Source: an uncultured Eubacteriales bacterium (GTDB lineage Bacteria > Bacillota > Clostridia > Lachnospirales > Lachnospiraceae). Taken from it: a DNA stretch of 34,291 nt. Both the position numbers and the translations under genes were made by a program. The DNA is taken from contig URND01000017.1 in assembly GCA_900549105.1 (NCBI GenBank), forward strand, positions 1-34,291. Direction: 5' to 3'. The notes under the pieces are model-generated. The model was not told the DNA's origin and did no database searches. It saw only the letters and a list, made by a program, of their open reading frames with translations. Shown here in pieces: positions 8,640 to 16,254 of the stretch (position 1 is its first letter; each line of letters opens with the position of its first letter).

Positions 8640-10178
8640 ATGCCCATACAGATGTTGGCGGCTATTGATGTAGGTTCAAATGAGGTTGCAATGAAAATCT
8701 ATCAGTTTTCCAAAAGGACGGGGATTCAGGAAGTGGAATATGTCCGTTCGATGGTGGAGCTTGGAGCAGATACTTATAATACGGGAATAATTTCCTATGA
8801 TACCGCGCGGGAATTGTGCGGCGTTTTGGGGGGCTTTGTCGATAAACTGAAGGAATATCGGATTGAAAAGTATGTGGCTTATGCGGGGAGCGCCATGAGA
8901 GAGGCTGCCAACCGGGATTTGGTTTTGGACCAGATTCGGCTTCATACCGGTTTGAATGTGCAGATTATCGGAAATGCGCAGCAGCGTTTTCTTGTGCTGC
9001 AGTCATTGGCGGGAACAATGGGTCAGTTTGAATCTCTTTCAAAAGAGGGAATGGCGGTGGTCGACCTCTCATCGGGAAGCCTGCAGGTATCTGTGTATAC
9101 GGACGGCGCCCTGCAGTGGACTCAAAATCTGAAACTGGGTTCCCTGAGAATTCGGGAAATTCTGGCGGATATAGAGCAGCAGACCACATCCTTTGTCCGT
9201 GTTATGGAAGATTATATCGGCAATGATCTGCGGACACTGCAGCGGCTTGTCATTAAAGAGCGCCGGGTAAAGCATGTGATTGTTCTCGGCGAGGAAATTG
9301 CCACTCTGCTGAATGCGGTCAATGCCTCAAAAAACAGAGAAAGCTTTACCGCTTCCCAGTTTGAGAAGTTTTATATTAAACTGATGCGGAGCCGGGAAGA
9401 GGATATTTCAAAGAAATATAATATCCCTTATGAGACGGCCACTGTGCTCAAACCGTCGATGATTATTTTTAAGAATCTGGTGGAAATGCTTGGCGGAGAG
9501 GTTGTCTGGGCATCCAATGTGGGCCTGTGCGACGGTATCCTGGCGGATTATGTGCGCAGCCATCATATGGTGAAAAATACCCGGGATTTTGCGGAGGATA
9601 TTATCTCAGTAACCCGGCAGGTGGCAAAGCATTATGAAAGCGATATGAAGCACACGCAGAATGTGGAGCAGCTTTCCATGGCAATTTTTGACAGTATACG
9701 AAAAATTTCCGGTCTGAACCAAAGGGACCGTCTGCTGCTACAGGTTTCGGGGATTCTCCATGACTGCGGAAAATATGTGAATATGATGCACGGCACGGAT
9801 AACACCTATTATCTTGTTTTAAATACGGAGATTATCGGTCTTTCCGAGGAAGAAAAACGGATTGTCGCCAATGTGATCCGATTTAATTCCAACGGCGATG
9901 TCCCGGATTATGCCGAGGTGGCCGGAGAGATGAATCATATGAGTTATGTGCGGATGCTGAAAATGGCCGCCATTCTCCGGTTGGCAAACGGCATGGACCG
10001 AAGCCATCTGCAGCGGATTCAGGATGTCCGTGTCACAGTGAAGGAAAATGAATTGAAAATTATGGCAAATACCATTTATGATATTACGCTGGAGCAGGGG
10101 ATGATGGACAGCAGGGCTCATTTCTTTGAGCAGATTTATGGCCTCCGTCCGATTCTCCGGCAGAAACGAAGGGGGTAA
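8640..10178 (+). CDS. Ppx/GppA-type phosphatase with C-terminal HD domain, possibly inactive in the first domain
   Basis: Start chosen as ATG 8640 behind GGAGGGAGG; the frame is open further left but has no ribosome site there. The 512-residue protein has an ASKHA fold first (AAIDVGSNEVAMKI at 7-20; YAGSAMREAANRD at 81-93; VDLSSGSLQVSVY at 141-153) and an HD domain near residue 375 (GILHDCGKYVNMMHG). Ppx/GppA enzymes cut polyphosphate or pppGpp. Two departures are visible: the usual glycine-rich GGGS loop is SSGS, and the segment that normally holds the catalytic Glu reads GNAQQRF, with no Glu. The HD site looks intact. It lies 5 bases before ppk1, a classic partner. Confidence 0.85.
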   Translation: MPIQMLAAIDVGSNEVAMKIYQFSKRTGIQEVEYVRSMVELGADTYNTGIISYDTARELCGVLGGFVDKLKEYRIEKYVAYAGSAMREAANRDLVLDQIRLHTGLNVQIIGNAQQRFLVLQSLAGTMGQFESLSKEGMAVVDLSSGSLQVSVYTDGALQWTQNLKLGSLRIREILADIEQQTTSFVRVMEDYIGNDLRTLQRLVIKERRVKHVIVLGEEIATLLNAVNASKNRESFTASQFEKFYIKLMRSREEDISKKYNIPYETATVLKPSMIIFKNLVEMLGGEVVWASNVGLCDGILADYVRSHHMVKNTRDFAEDIISVTRQVAKHYESDMKHTQNVEQLSMAIFDSIRKISGLNQRDRLLLQVSGILHDCGKYVNMMHGTDNTYYLVLNTEIIGLSEEEKRIVANVIRFNSNGDVPDYAEVAGEMNHMSYVRMLKMAAILRLANGMDRSHLQRIQDVRVTVKENELKIMANTIYDITLEQGMMDSRAHFFEQIYGLRPILRQKRRG

Positions 10179-10183
10179 TTGAA

Positions 10184-12313
10184 ATGGATGTGAGCAGAGC
10201 AGAATATTTTACAAACAGGGAACTGAGCTGGCTGGATTTTAATTACCGTGTTCTTGGCGAAGCCAGGGATAAGACCATTCCGCTTTTTGAACGATTAAAG
10301 TTTTTGAGTATTACATCGTCAAATCTGGATGAGTTTTTCATGATTCGTGTGGCTTCATTGAAGGATATGGTCAATGCGAAATATGTGAAACCGGATATTG
10401 CGGGCATGACGCCCCAGATGCAGTTGGATGCTATCAGCAGGAAAACCCATGATTTGGTGAATACCCAGTATACAACCTATAACCGTTCCTTAAAGCCGAT
10501 GCTGAAACAAAACGGGCTGACAATTATTGACTCCTATGAGGATTTGAGCGAGGCTCAGAGAAGCTATGTGAATCAGTATTTTCAGCAGGATGTGTATCCG
10601 GTGCTGACGCCGATGGCAGTGGATTCTTCCCGCCCATTTCCGCTGATTCGGAATAAATCCTTAAATATCGGCGCCCTGATTTCGGATAAAGAAGATGAAT
10701 CCGAATATGATTTTGCGACGGTGCAGGTGCCTTCGGTGCTTCCGAGATTTATAGAGATTCCATCGGATGAAAAGGGGCATAGGACATTAATTTTGTTGGA
10801 ACAGGTGATTGAAATGAATATTCAGAAGCTGTTCCTGAACTATAAGGTCATCTGCGCCCATCCGTACCGGATTATGCGAAATGCGGATTTGAGTATTGAT
10901 GAGGAAGATGCGGCGGACCTTTTGAAGGAAATTCAGAAACAGTTGAAGCGCCGCCAGTGGGGAGAGGTTATCCGGCTGGAAGTTGAAGACAGTATGGATA
11001 AGCGGCTGCTTAAAATTCTGAAAAAAGCCATGAATGTGGGCGAGGCTTCGATTTATCGCATTAACGGGCCGCTGGATTTGACATTTCTCATGAAGGTGAA
11101 CGGCCTGGATGGTTATGACCATTTGAAATATCCGAAATATCAGCCCCAGCTTTCAAAGGATATAAATCCGGAAGAAGATTTGTTCACCCAGATTCGCAGA
11201 AAAGATATATTATTATTTCATCCGTTCCAGAGTTTTGACACGGTGGTTGATTTTGTTCGGCAGGCGGCGAAAGACCCGGATGTGCTGGCGATTAAGCAGA
11301 CCCTTTACCGGGTCAGCGGCAATTCGCCGATTATCGCATCCCTGGCTGAGGCGGCGGAGAATGGCAAGCAGGTGACGGTGCTGGTTGAGTTAAAGGCCCG
11401 TTTTGATGAAGAAAACAATATCATCTGGGCGAAAAAACTGGAGAAAGCCGGCTGCCATGTTATTTATGGATTGGTAGGCTTGAAAACCCACAGTAAGATT
11501 ACCCTTGTTGTCCGCCAGGAAGAGGACGGCATCCGCCGTTATGTCCATCTGGGAACGGGAAACTATAACGACAGCACAGCAAAAATGTATACGGATATGG
11601 GGCTTTTAACCTGTGCAAAACCAATCGGCGAGGACGCCACCGCCGTATTTAATATGCTTTCGGGATATTCGGAGCCGCTGGCATGGAACAAACTGTCCCT
11701 GGCGCCTCTCTGGCTTCGCGACCGCTTTATTGAACTGATTCACCAGGAGGAAGTCAATGCCCGGGAAGGCCGTCCGGCCCATATTATTGCAAAAATGAAC
11801 TCCCTTTGCGATAAGGGAATTATTATGGCCTTATATAAAGCCTCTGCGGCCGGAGTTAAAATTGAATTGATTATCCGGGGAATCTGCTGCCTGAAAACGG
11901 GAATTCCGGGAATCAGTGAGAATATTACCGTAAAATCCATCGTCGGCAATTTCCTTGAACATAGCCGTATTTTCTATTTCTATAATAATGGATGGGAAAA
12001 TGTATTTATGGGAAGCGCGGACTGGATGCCGAGAAACCTGGACCGCCGTGTGGAAATCATGTTCCCGGTGGAGGATGAGACGTGCAAAAAAGAAGTGATG
12101 CACATTCTTGACATTCAGCTCCAGGATAATGTCAAAGCCCATTATCTTCAGCCGGACGATACTTATCAGAAGCCGGACAAACGGGGCAAGACATTAGTGT
12201 CTTCGCAGGATTATTTCTGTAAGGAAGCTATGGAAGCGGCGGCAGAGGATAAGAAAAAAGATGAAGAACTCAGCCGGGTATTTGAGCCGATGTATCACAA
12301 TGAAGAGGATTAG
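10184..12313 (+). CDS. ppk1: Polyphosphate kinase 1
   Basis: PPK1 reversibly transfers the terminal phosphate of ATP to polyphosphate. All domains of the 709-residue family are present, beginning with FTNRELSWLDFNYRVL. The phospho-acceptor histidine is His436 in LKTHSKI, and the second active-site histidine is His593 in FLEHSRIFYF. The HLGTGNYND motif of the phospholipase-D-like fold follows the first histidine. The gene ends the long rightward run and is followed by two hairpins. Polyphosphate is a store of phosphate and energy and a stress factor. Confidence 0.97.
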   Translation: MDVSRAEYFTNRELSWLDFNYRVLGEARDKTIPLFERLKFLSITSSNLDEFFMIRVASLKDMVNAKYVKPDIAGMTPQMQLDAISRKTHDLVNTQYTTYNRSLKPMLKQNGLTIIDSYEDLSEAQRSYVNQYFQQDVYPVLTPMAVDSSRPFPLIRNKSLNIGALISDKEDESEYDFATVQVPSVLPRFIEIPSDEKGHRTLILLEQVIEMNIQKLFLNYKVICAHPYRIMRNADLSIDEEDAADLLKEIQKQLKRRQWGEVIRLEVEDSMDKRLLKILKKAMNVGEASIYRINGPLDLTFLMKVNGLDGYDHLKYPKYQPQLSKDINPEEDLFTQIRRKDILLFHPFQSFDTVVDFVRQAAKDPDVLAIKQTLYRVSGNSPIIASLAEAAENGKQVTVLVELKARFDEENNIIWAKKLEKAGCHVIYGLVGLKTHSKITLVVRQEEDGIRRYVHLGTGNYNDSTAKMYTDMGLLTCAKPIGEDATAVFNMLSGYSEPLAWNKLSLAPLWLRDRFIELIHQEEVNAREGRPAHIIAKMNSLCDKGIIMALYKASAAGVKIELIIRGICCLKTGIPGISENITVKSIVGNFLEHSRIFYFYNNGWENVFMGSADWMPRNLDRRVEIMFPVEDETCKKEVMHILDIQLQDNVKAHYLQPDDTYQKPDKRGKTLVSSQDYFCKEAMEAAAEDKKKDEELSRVFEPMYHNEED

Positions 12314-12332
12314 GGATAAGAATTGTTTTGTG

Positions 12333-12376
12333 GGGGAGAGCAGTGGCAAGCCCGCTCTCCCCAAATATGTTTTAAT
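12333..12376 (+). terminator. Terminator after ppk1
   Basis: A 9-bp GC-rich stem GGGGAGAGC (12333-12341) with GCTCTCCCC (12354-12362) and a 12-base loop, followed by an A/T-rich stretch with T clusters. It lies 20 bases after the ppk1 stop and ends the operon. Confidence 0.75.
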
Positions 12377-12396
12377 TAATTTTTCTTTTGTATATG

Positions 12397-12420
12397 AAGC
12401 GTCATAGGGCGCTTTTTTTC
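12397..12420 (+). terminator. Second, weaker terminator
   Basis: Stem AAGCG (12397-12401) with CGCTT (12410-12414), then TTTTTC. It backs up the first hairpin and lies between ppk1 and the convergent leftward coiled-coil gene. Confidence 0.5.
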
Positions 12421-12433
12421 TTGCTTCGTATTT

Positions 12434-13045
12434 TCAGGCGGTTTTCTTTTCAAGTTCATCTACTTTTTTTGTCAGATTTTGAACCATATCGATAACTAAG
12501 GATAAGTTCTCATTTTCAAATTTTGCAATTCGATAGGATTGATTTAAGACATCTACATTCTGCTGAACAGTGCTGATTTTATTTTCTAAAATAATTCGTG
12601 TCCGTTCCATTTCTTCAAGCAGTAGATTTTCCGAATCTCTGAGCTTTTCGTCCATAGAATTTTCTAATTCGGTTTTTACGTTTTCCAGCTTTTGGTCCAT
12701 GCGATTTTCAAGGCTTTCCAGTTTTTGGTCCATGCGGCCTTCGAGGGATTCGAGTTTTTGGTCCATGCGGCCTTCGAGGGATACCAGTTTCTGGTCCATG
12801 CGGCCTTCGAGGGATTCGAGCTTTTGGTTCATATTGCCTTCAAAAGATTCGAATTTCTGATTCACACGGCCTTCGAGGGATTCGAGCTTTTGGTTCATAT
12901 TGTCTTCAAAAGATTCGAATTTCTGATTCACACGGCCTTCGAAGCTTTCGAGTTTCTGATCCATATTGCCTTCGAAACCTTTAAATTTGTCATCCAGGAC
13001 ATCACTCATAAAAGTTTTTAATGTCTGTAAAGTAATATTATTCAA
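12434..13045 (-). CDS. Coiled-coil protein built of 11-residue repeats
   Basis: A 203-residue charged protein of unknown function. After an N-terminal lead (about 1-25), nine 11-residue repeats of the form G-R-M-D-Q-K-L-E-S-L-E fill residues 26-124, then a degenerate stretch and a helical, Leu-rich C-terminal end. An 11-residue (hendecad) period with Leu/Met/Phe at fixed positions predicts a long, nearly straight coiled coil. No signal peptide or membrane segment is seen. The start is TTG at 13045, eight bases behind AGGAGG; an ATG just upstream is out of frame and stops at once. Nothing ties it to its neighbours ppk1 (convergent) and tRNA-Gly. Confidence 0.7.
   Translation of the reverse strand: MNNITLQTLKTFMSDVLDDKFKGFEGNMDQKLESFEGRVNQKFESFEDNMNQKLESLEGRVNQKFESFEGNMNQKLESLEGRMDQKLVSLEGRMDQKLESLEGRMDQKLESLENRMDQKLENVKTELENSMDEKLRDSENLLLEEMERTRIILENKISTVQQNVDVLNQSYRIAKFENENLSLVIDMVQNLTKKVDELEKKTA
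12674..12970 (-). repeat. Nine tandem 33-bp repeats inside the coiled-coil gene
   Basis: The repeats encode the 11-residue units. Two families alternate in the 5' half (units ending in FESFE and LESLE), giving a nearly exact 66-bp higher-order duplication, while the 3' half is a run of near-identical MDQKLESLE units. The pattern indicates recent slippage or unequal crossing-over with the reading frame kept. Confidence 0.9.
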
Positions 13046-13179
13046 TAGACATTCCTCCTGATGTATTACTATGTACAGTCAGAATCTTGCCATTTCTGAT
13101 GTACTTTAATTATAGTTTATTTGGAGCAAAATGTGAATCAGGTTTTTTATAAAAAATTTACAAAAAATTCAAAAAACTG

Positions 13180-13208
13180 TTGACAAGGAAGATATTCTAT
13201 TGTATACT
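13180..13208 (+). promoter_or_regulatory. Promoter of tRNA-Gly
   Basis: TTGACA (13180-13185), a 17-base spacer, and TATACT (13203-13208), ending 28 bases before the tRNA. A near-perfect housekeeping promoter. Confidence 0.9.
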
Positions 13209-13236
13209 CATACTTGCCTTTGAGATGAGGCAGTAA

Positions 13237-13308
13237 GCGCGAGTGGCTCAGTGGTGGAGTATCGCCTTGCCAAGGCGAGGGTCGCGGGTTCGAATCCCGT
13301 CTCGCGCT
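13237..13308 (+). tRNA. tRNA-Gly (anticodon GCC)
   Basis: A full cloverleaf can be folded. The acceptor stem is GCGCGAG with CTCGCGC (13237-13243 with 13301-13307) and discriminator T. The anticodon arm is TCGCC-TTGCCAA-GGCGA, giving anticodon GCC, which reads GGC/GGT glycine codons. The T arm GCGGG-TTCGAAT-CCCGT is standard. The 3' CCA is not encoded (TTC follows), so it must be added after transcription. Confidence 0.97.
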
Positions 13309-13361
13309 TCTTTTATTGTTAAAAATCATATATTGTTAAAAAATAGTCGGATAACATCGAA

Positions 13362-13399
13362 AATCCTCGATACATTGTATTTGTATCGGGGATTTTTTT
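13362..13399 (+). terminator. Terminator after tRNA-Gly
   Basis: A 13-bp stem AATCCTCGATACA (13362-13374) with TGTATCGGGGATT (13382-13394), one T-G wobble, 7-base loop, running into seven Ts. A strong rho-independent terminator. Confidence 0.85.
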
Positions 13400-13469
13400 G
13401 CGTTACAATAATTTTATCTTAAGAACATTTCTGTGATATATCACCTGATCTTTCTAATTAGAAATCCCA

Positions 13470-13498
13470 TTGTTTTTTTGAGAAATACTCGTTATAAT
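13470..13498 (+). promoter_or_regulatory. Putative promoter of the Rpn nuclease gene
   Basis: TTGTTT (13470-13475), 17-base spacer, TATAAT (13493-13498), ending 15 bases before the start codon, which would leave only a very short leader. Confidence 0.5.
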
Positions 13499-13513
13499 AA
13501 AGGAGAAATGTGA

Positions 13514-14359
13514 ATGAAACACGAATTTAAAAGAAAATCATTAAATGAACTGAACCTTACAAGCCGTTTTCTCTTTGACATCGTTATGGAGGATGAAAAA
13601 ATTCATCAGGATGTCCTGAGTATAATTTTTGGGAGAGAGATTTCTGCCATTATTCAAAATGAAACTGAGAAAGAGGCACGATTATCGCCGTTGATTCGCT
13701 CTATACGGATGGATGTATTTGCCATGGATGATGAGCAGATTGTTTATAATACGGAAATGCAGGATGAGCGGAGGAACGATATGGCGAAACGCAGTCGGTA
13801 TTATCAGGCTCTTTTGGATACATCTTTATTGGAACCAGGAATTCCAAATTACAACGTATTAAATACGTCCTATATTATTGTTATCATGTCATTTGATTTG
13901 TTTGGTTATGGAAAATATCAATATACATTTTTGCCCCAGTGCCGGGAAGTTCCGGGATTTCAGTTGGAGGACGGCGCAACCCGGATTTTTCTGAATACCG
14001 AGGGGAAAAATGAGGATGAGGTATCTGAAGAGTTGGTAGAGTTCCTGCATTATGTAAAGAATTCAACGGATGAGGTGGCGGCAAGCTCTCAGAGTAAGAG
14101 AGTTCGTCGGCTGCATCAGCGGGTGTGTAAGGTGAAGGCCAGTGAGGAAGTAGGTGTGCGTTACATGCAGGCGTGGGAAGAGAGGTATTATGACCGAGAA
14201 AAAGGCCGTAATGAGGGGATAGCTGAAGGCCGCAGAAAGGGCAAACTGGAAGCAAAGTTAGAAGATGCCCTGAATATGCGGAAGGAAGGTCTTTCGGATG
14301 AAATGATTATGCGTATCACGAAGCTTACAGAAGAAGAGTTGAAAAAGATAACAGAATAG
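13514..14359 (+). CDS. Rpn-family PD-(D/E)XK nuclease / putative transposase-like protein
   Basis: A 281-residue protein of the Rpn (recombination-promoting nuclease, PDDEXK) family common in Clostridia. The N-terminal half starts with SLNELNLTSRFLFDIVM. The nuclease core is RMDVFAMDDEQIVYNTEMQ with Asp67, Glu81 and Gln83 in the usual D...ExQ spacing, followed by RSRYYQALLD. The C-terminal part is charged and helical, with EGIAEGRRKGKLEAK and a short helical end. Such proteins are found in many copies and linked to DNA cleavage in recombination. Isolated here, with its own promoter and terminator and no terminal repeats, so it is not part of a complete insertion sequence. Confidence 0.85.
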   Translation: MKHEFKRKSLNELNLTSRFLFDIVMEDEKIHQDVLSIIFGREISAIIQNETEKEARLSPLIRSIRMDVFAMDDEQIVYNTEMQDERRNDMAKRSRYYQALLDTSLLEPGIPNYNVLNTSYIIVIMSFDLFGYGKYQYTFLPQCREVPGFQLEDGATRIFLNTEGKNEDEVSEELVEFLHYVKNSTDEVAASSQSKRVRRLHQRVCKVKASEEVGVRYMQAWEERYYDREKGRNEGIAEGRRKGKLEAKLEDALNMRKEGLSDEMIMRITKLTEEELKKITE

Positions 14360-14371
14360 CAGATATTTTTT

Positions 14372-14401
14372 GGGGACAGAGGAATAATTTCCGCTGTCCC
14401 C
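14372..14401 (+). terminator. Terminator after the Rpn gene
   Basis: Stem GGGGACAG (14372-14379) with CTGTCCCC (14394-14401), extended inside by GGAA/TTCC. T-rich sequence lies on both sides, so it could also work on the other strand. Confidence 0.75.
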
Positions 14402-14462
14402 GATGTATTTTTCTGCTATTGTACAAGTTGTCAAAAGTTATTTAATTAACGATAAAAATTTA

Positions 14463-14491
14463 TAGACAATTTGAATAAAGGGTGTTATAAT
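14463..14491 (+). promoter_or_regulatory. Promoter of lctP
   Basis: TAGACA (14463-14468), 17-base spacer, perfect TATAAT (14486-14491). Transcription should start near 14498, leaving a leader of about 60 bases before the lctP ATG. An 8-bp palindrome TTGTACAA (14419-14426) lies upstream. Confidence 0.75.
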
Positions 14492-14504
14492 ATCACCATA
14501 ACGC

Positions 14505-14533
14505 TGGTAGAACCGGTAGAACCGGAAGAACCA
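14505..14533 (+). promoter_or_regulatory. Operator-like tandem repeats in the lctP leader
   Basis: Three 9-base-phased copies: TGGTAGAACCG (14505-14515), CGGTAGAACCG (14514-14524), CGGAAGAACCA (14523-14533). The first fits the FadR-type GntR operator pattern TNGTNNNACNA at all but the last base. They lie just after the expected transcription start, where a bound repressor would block RNA polymerase. The FCD-type GntR regulator downstream of lctP is the natural candidate; binding is inference. Confidence 0.5.
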
Positions 14534-14560
14534 AATTTAACCAAAGAAAGGGAGAGGGTT

Positions 14561-16120
14561 ATGTTATTACAAGTTATTCTCGCACTTATACCTATTGCAT
14601 GGCTGATTATCTCTATGACAGCTTTTAAAATGTCAGGTTTCAATGCCTGTGGTATAGGTCTCATCATTACAGCAGTTGAATGTCTGGCTGTATATGGTAT
14701 GTCAGTTGTTGAAGTTGGCACGGGCGCATTAGAAGGCGCTCTGGCAGCTATCTGGCCAATCGGTATCATTATGTTTGGCGCTATGTTCGTATACAATCTG
14801 AGTTTACGCACAGGCGGTATGGATGTTATCAAGAACATGTTGGCATCCGTTTCCAATGATAAACGTGTTGCAGCGTTAATCCTTGGATGGTGTTTCGGTA
14901 ACTTCATGGAAGGTATTGCCGGTTTCGGAACAGCCGTTGCTATTCCGGCAGCCATGATGGTAGGTCTTGGATTTGACCCAATCGCATCCGCTGTTATCTG
15001 TTTGATTGGTAATGCGGCATCTCCTGCATTCGGTGCCATCGGTACACCGACAATCAGCGCTTATAACACAGCAGGTTTCGAGGCTATGGGCATTGATATG
15101 ATTCCTTTATCCGCTAACACTTCTCTGCTGCTTGCAGGTTTGTGTATCTTATCTCCATTCATTATTGTTTGGCTGGTTGGCGGTTCACCAAAAGCATTGA
15201 AAGGCGTTATGCCTATTACGATTGTGTCCGTAGTATCCTTTTATGTACCATTTTATGCAATTTCCGCATTTGTTGGTCCAGAGCTTTCCGTTACAATCGG
15301 CGCTATCATTTCCTTAATAGCCGTTGTAATTATGGGACGTAAGTCCGGCGGAGATATTCCGGAAGAATATCTGCTTGAAAAGAAGGAAGAAATGGCAGCT
15401 TCTCATGATTCTTCAAAACCTCAGATGAGCGTAGCAAAAGCATGGATTCCTTATGTATTAATCGTTATCTTTATTCTTGGTTCCTCCAAGCTGGTTCCTC
15501 CGATTAACCAGGCTTTAGGCGGAATTAAATCAACAGTTACTATCTACGCAGGCGAAAATCCGGGAGCATTATCCTTTGCATGGATTAATACACCAGGTGT
15601 GTGGATGTTCATCGCCGGTATTATCGGTGGTTTGATTCAGGGCGCAAGCATTGGCGATATTGGCGCTGAATTTGTTGCAACGATTAAGAAATACTGGAAA
15701 GCCGTAGCAACGGTAGTATTTATCGTAGCAATCGCTAAATTGATGGGTTATGCCGGTATGGTTACTAAATTAGCTAACGGTTTAGTAGCTCTGACAGGCG
15801 GCTTCTATCCATTCATCGCTCCGATTATCGGTGGTATTGGATGTTTCGTTACAGGTAGTGCAACATCTGCTTGTGTTATGTTCGCAAAACTGCAGACAGA
15901 AATTGCCGGACAGTTGAACATTGACCCTGCATGGCTGGTAGCTGCAAACTCAGCAGGTGCAACCGCAGGTAAGATGATTTCCCCACAGAGTATCGCAATG
16001 GCCGCCGCCGCTATCAGTGTGGCCGGTTCCGATGGTAAGATTATGAGTGCGACACTTAAATGGTGTGTTCTGTATCTTATTATCCTTTGCGTATGCTGCT
16101 ATGTTGGTGTTGCTCTCTAA
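14561..16120 (+). CDS. lctP: L-lactate permease (LctP family)
   Basis: A 519-residue membrane protein with about a dozen hydrophobic segments, taking up lactate (and often glycolate) with protons. Conserved stretches include FMEGIAGFGTAVAIPAAMM, GNAASPAFGAIGTPT and, near the end, AANSAGATAGKMISPQSIA, typical of this family (TC 2.A.14). ATG 14561 is chosen because GGGAGAGG stands right before it; the open frame continues left only through the promoter and operator repeats. Codons are of the highly expressed type, unlike the operon on the left. The GntR regulator follows after 134 bases. No lactate dehydrogenase is in the window. Confidence 0.93.
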   Translation: MLLQVILALIPIAWLIISMTAFKMSGFNACGIGLIITAVECLAVYGMSVVEVGTGALEGALAAIWPIGIIMFGAMFVYNLSLRTGGMDVIKNMLASVSNDKRVAALILGWCFGNFMEGIAGFGTAVAIPAAMMVGLGFDPIASAVICLIGNAASPAFGAIGTPTISAYNTAGFEAMGIDMIPLSANTSLLLAGLCILSPFIIVWLVGGSPKALKGVMPITIVSVVSFYVPFYAISAFVGPELSVTIGAIISLIAVVIMGRKSGGDIPEEYLLEKKEEMAASHDSSKPQMSVAKAWIPYVLIVIFILGSSKLVPPINQALGGIKSTVTIYAGENPGALSFAWINTPGVWMFIAGIIGGLIQGASIGDIGAEFVATIKKYWKAVATVVFIVAIAKLMGYAGMVTKLANGLVALTGGFYPFIAPIIGGIGCFVTGSATSACVMFAKLQTEIAGQLNIDPAWLVAANSAGATAGKMISPQSIAMAAAAISVAGSDGKIMSATLKWCVLYLIILCVCCYVGVAL

Positions 16121-16159
16121 ATAAAAAAGCTATTAAGAGCATATAAAGCATACATGTTA

Positions 16160-16198
16160 GAAATGGCATCAGTGTGTGATACATACTGGTGCCATTTC
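16160..16198 (+). terminator. Long hairpin between lctP and the GntR gene
   Basis: A 14-bp stem GAAATGGCATCAGT (16160-16173) with ACTGGTGCCATTTC (16185-16198), one wobble. It is followed by an A-rich run, not Ts, so it may be a weak terminator or a transcript-end stabiliser that lowers regulator expression relative to lctP. Confidence 0.5.
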
Positions 16199-16254
16199 AA
16201 ATAAAAAATAAAAATGGGCTTAGGAATAAAATTTTGAAGAGGGAGGGGCGACCG

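Noticed and set aside
12674..12970. Tandem repeats as a CRISPR array
   Set aside because: Units are contiguous with no unique spacers and encode a regular 11-residue period.
12570..13021. Two rightward open frames across the 33-bp repeats
   Set aside because: They are antisense by-products of the repeat; the leftward frame has a start, ribosome site and regular coiled-coil pattern.
13514..14359. A complete insertion sequence around the Rpn gene
   Set aside because: No terminal inverted repeats or target duplications are visible; the flanks are an ordinary promoter and terminator.
14471..14560. Upstream extension of lctP giving a Val-Glu-Pro repeat peptide
   Set aside because: It would start within the promoter, before transcription begins; ATG 14561 has the ribosome site.
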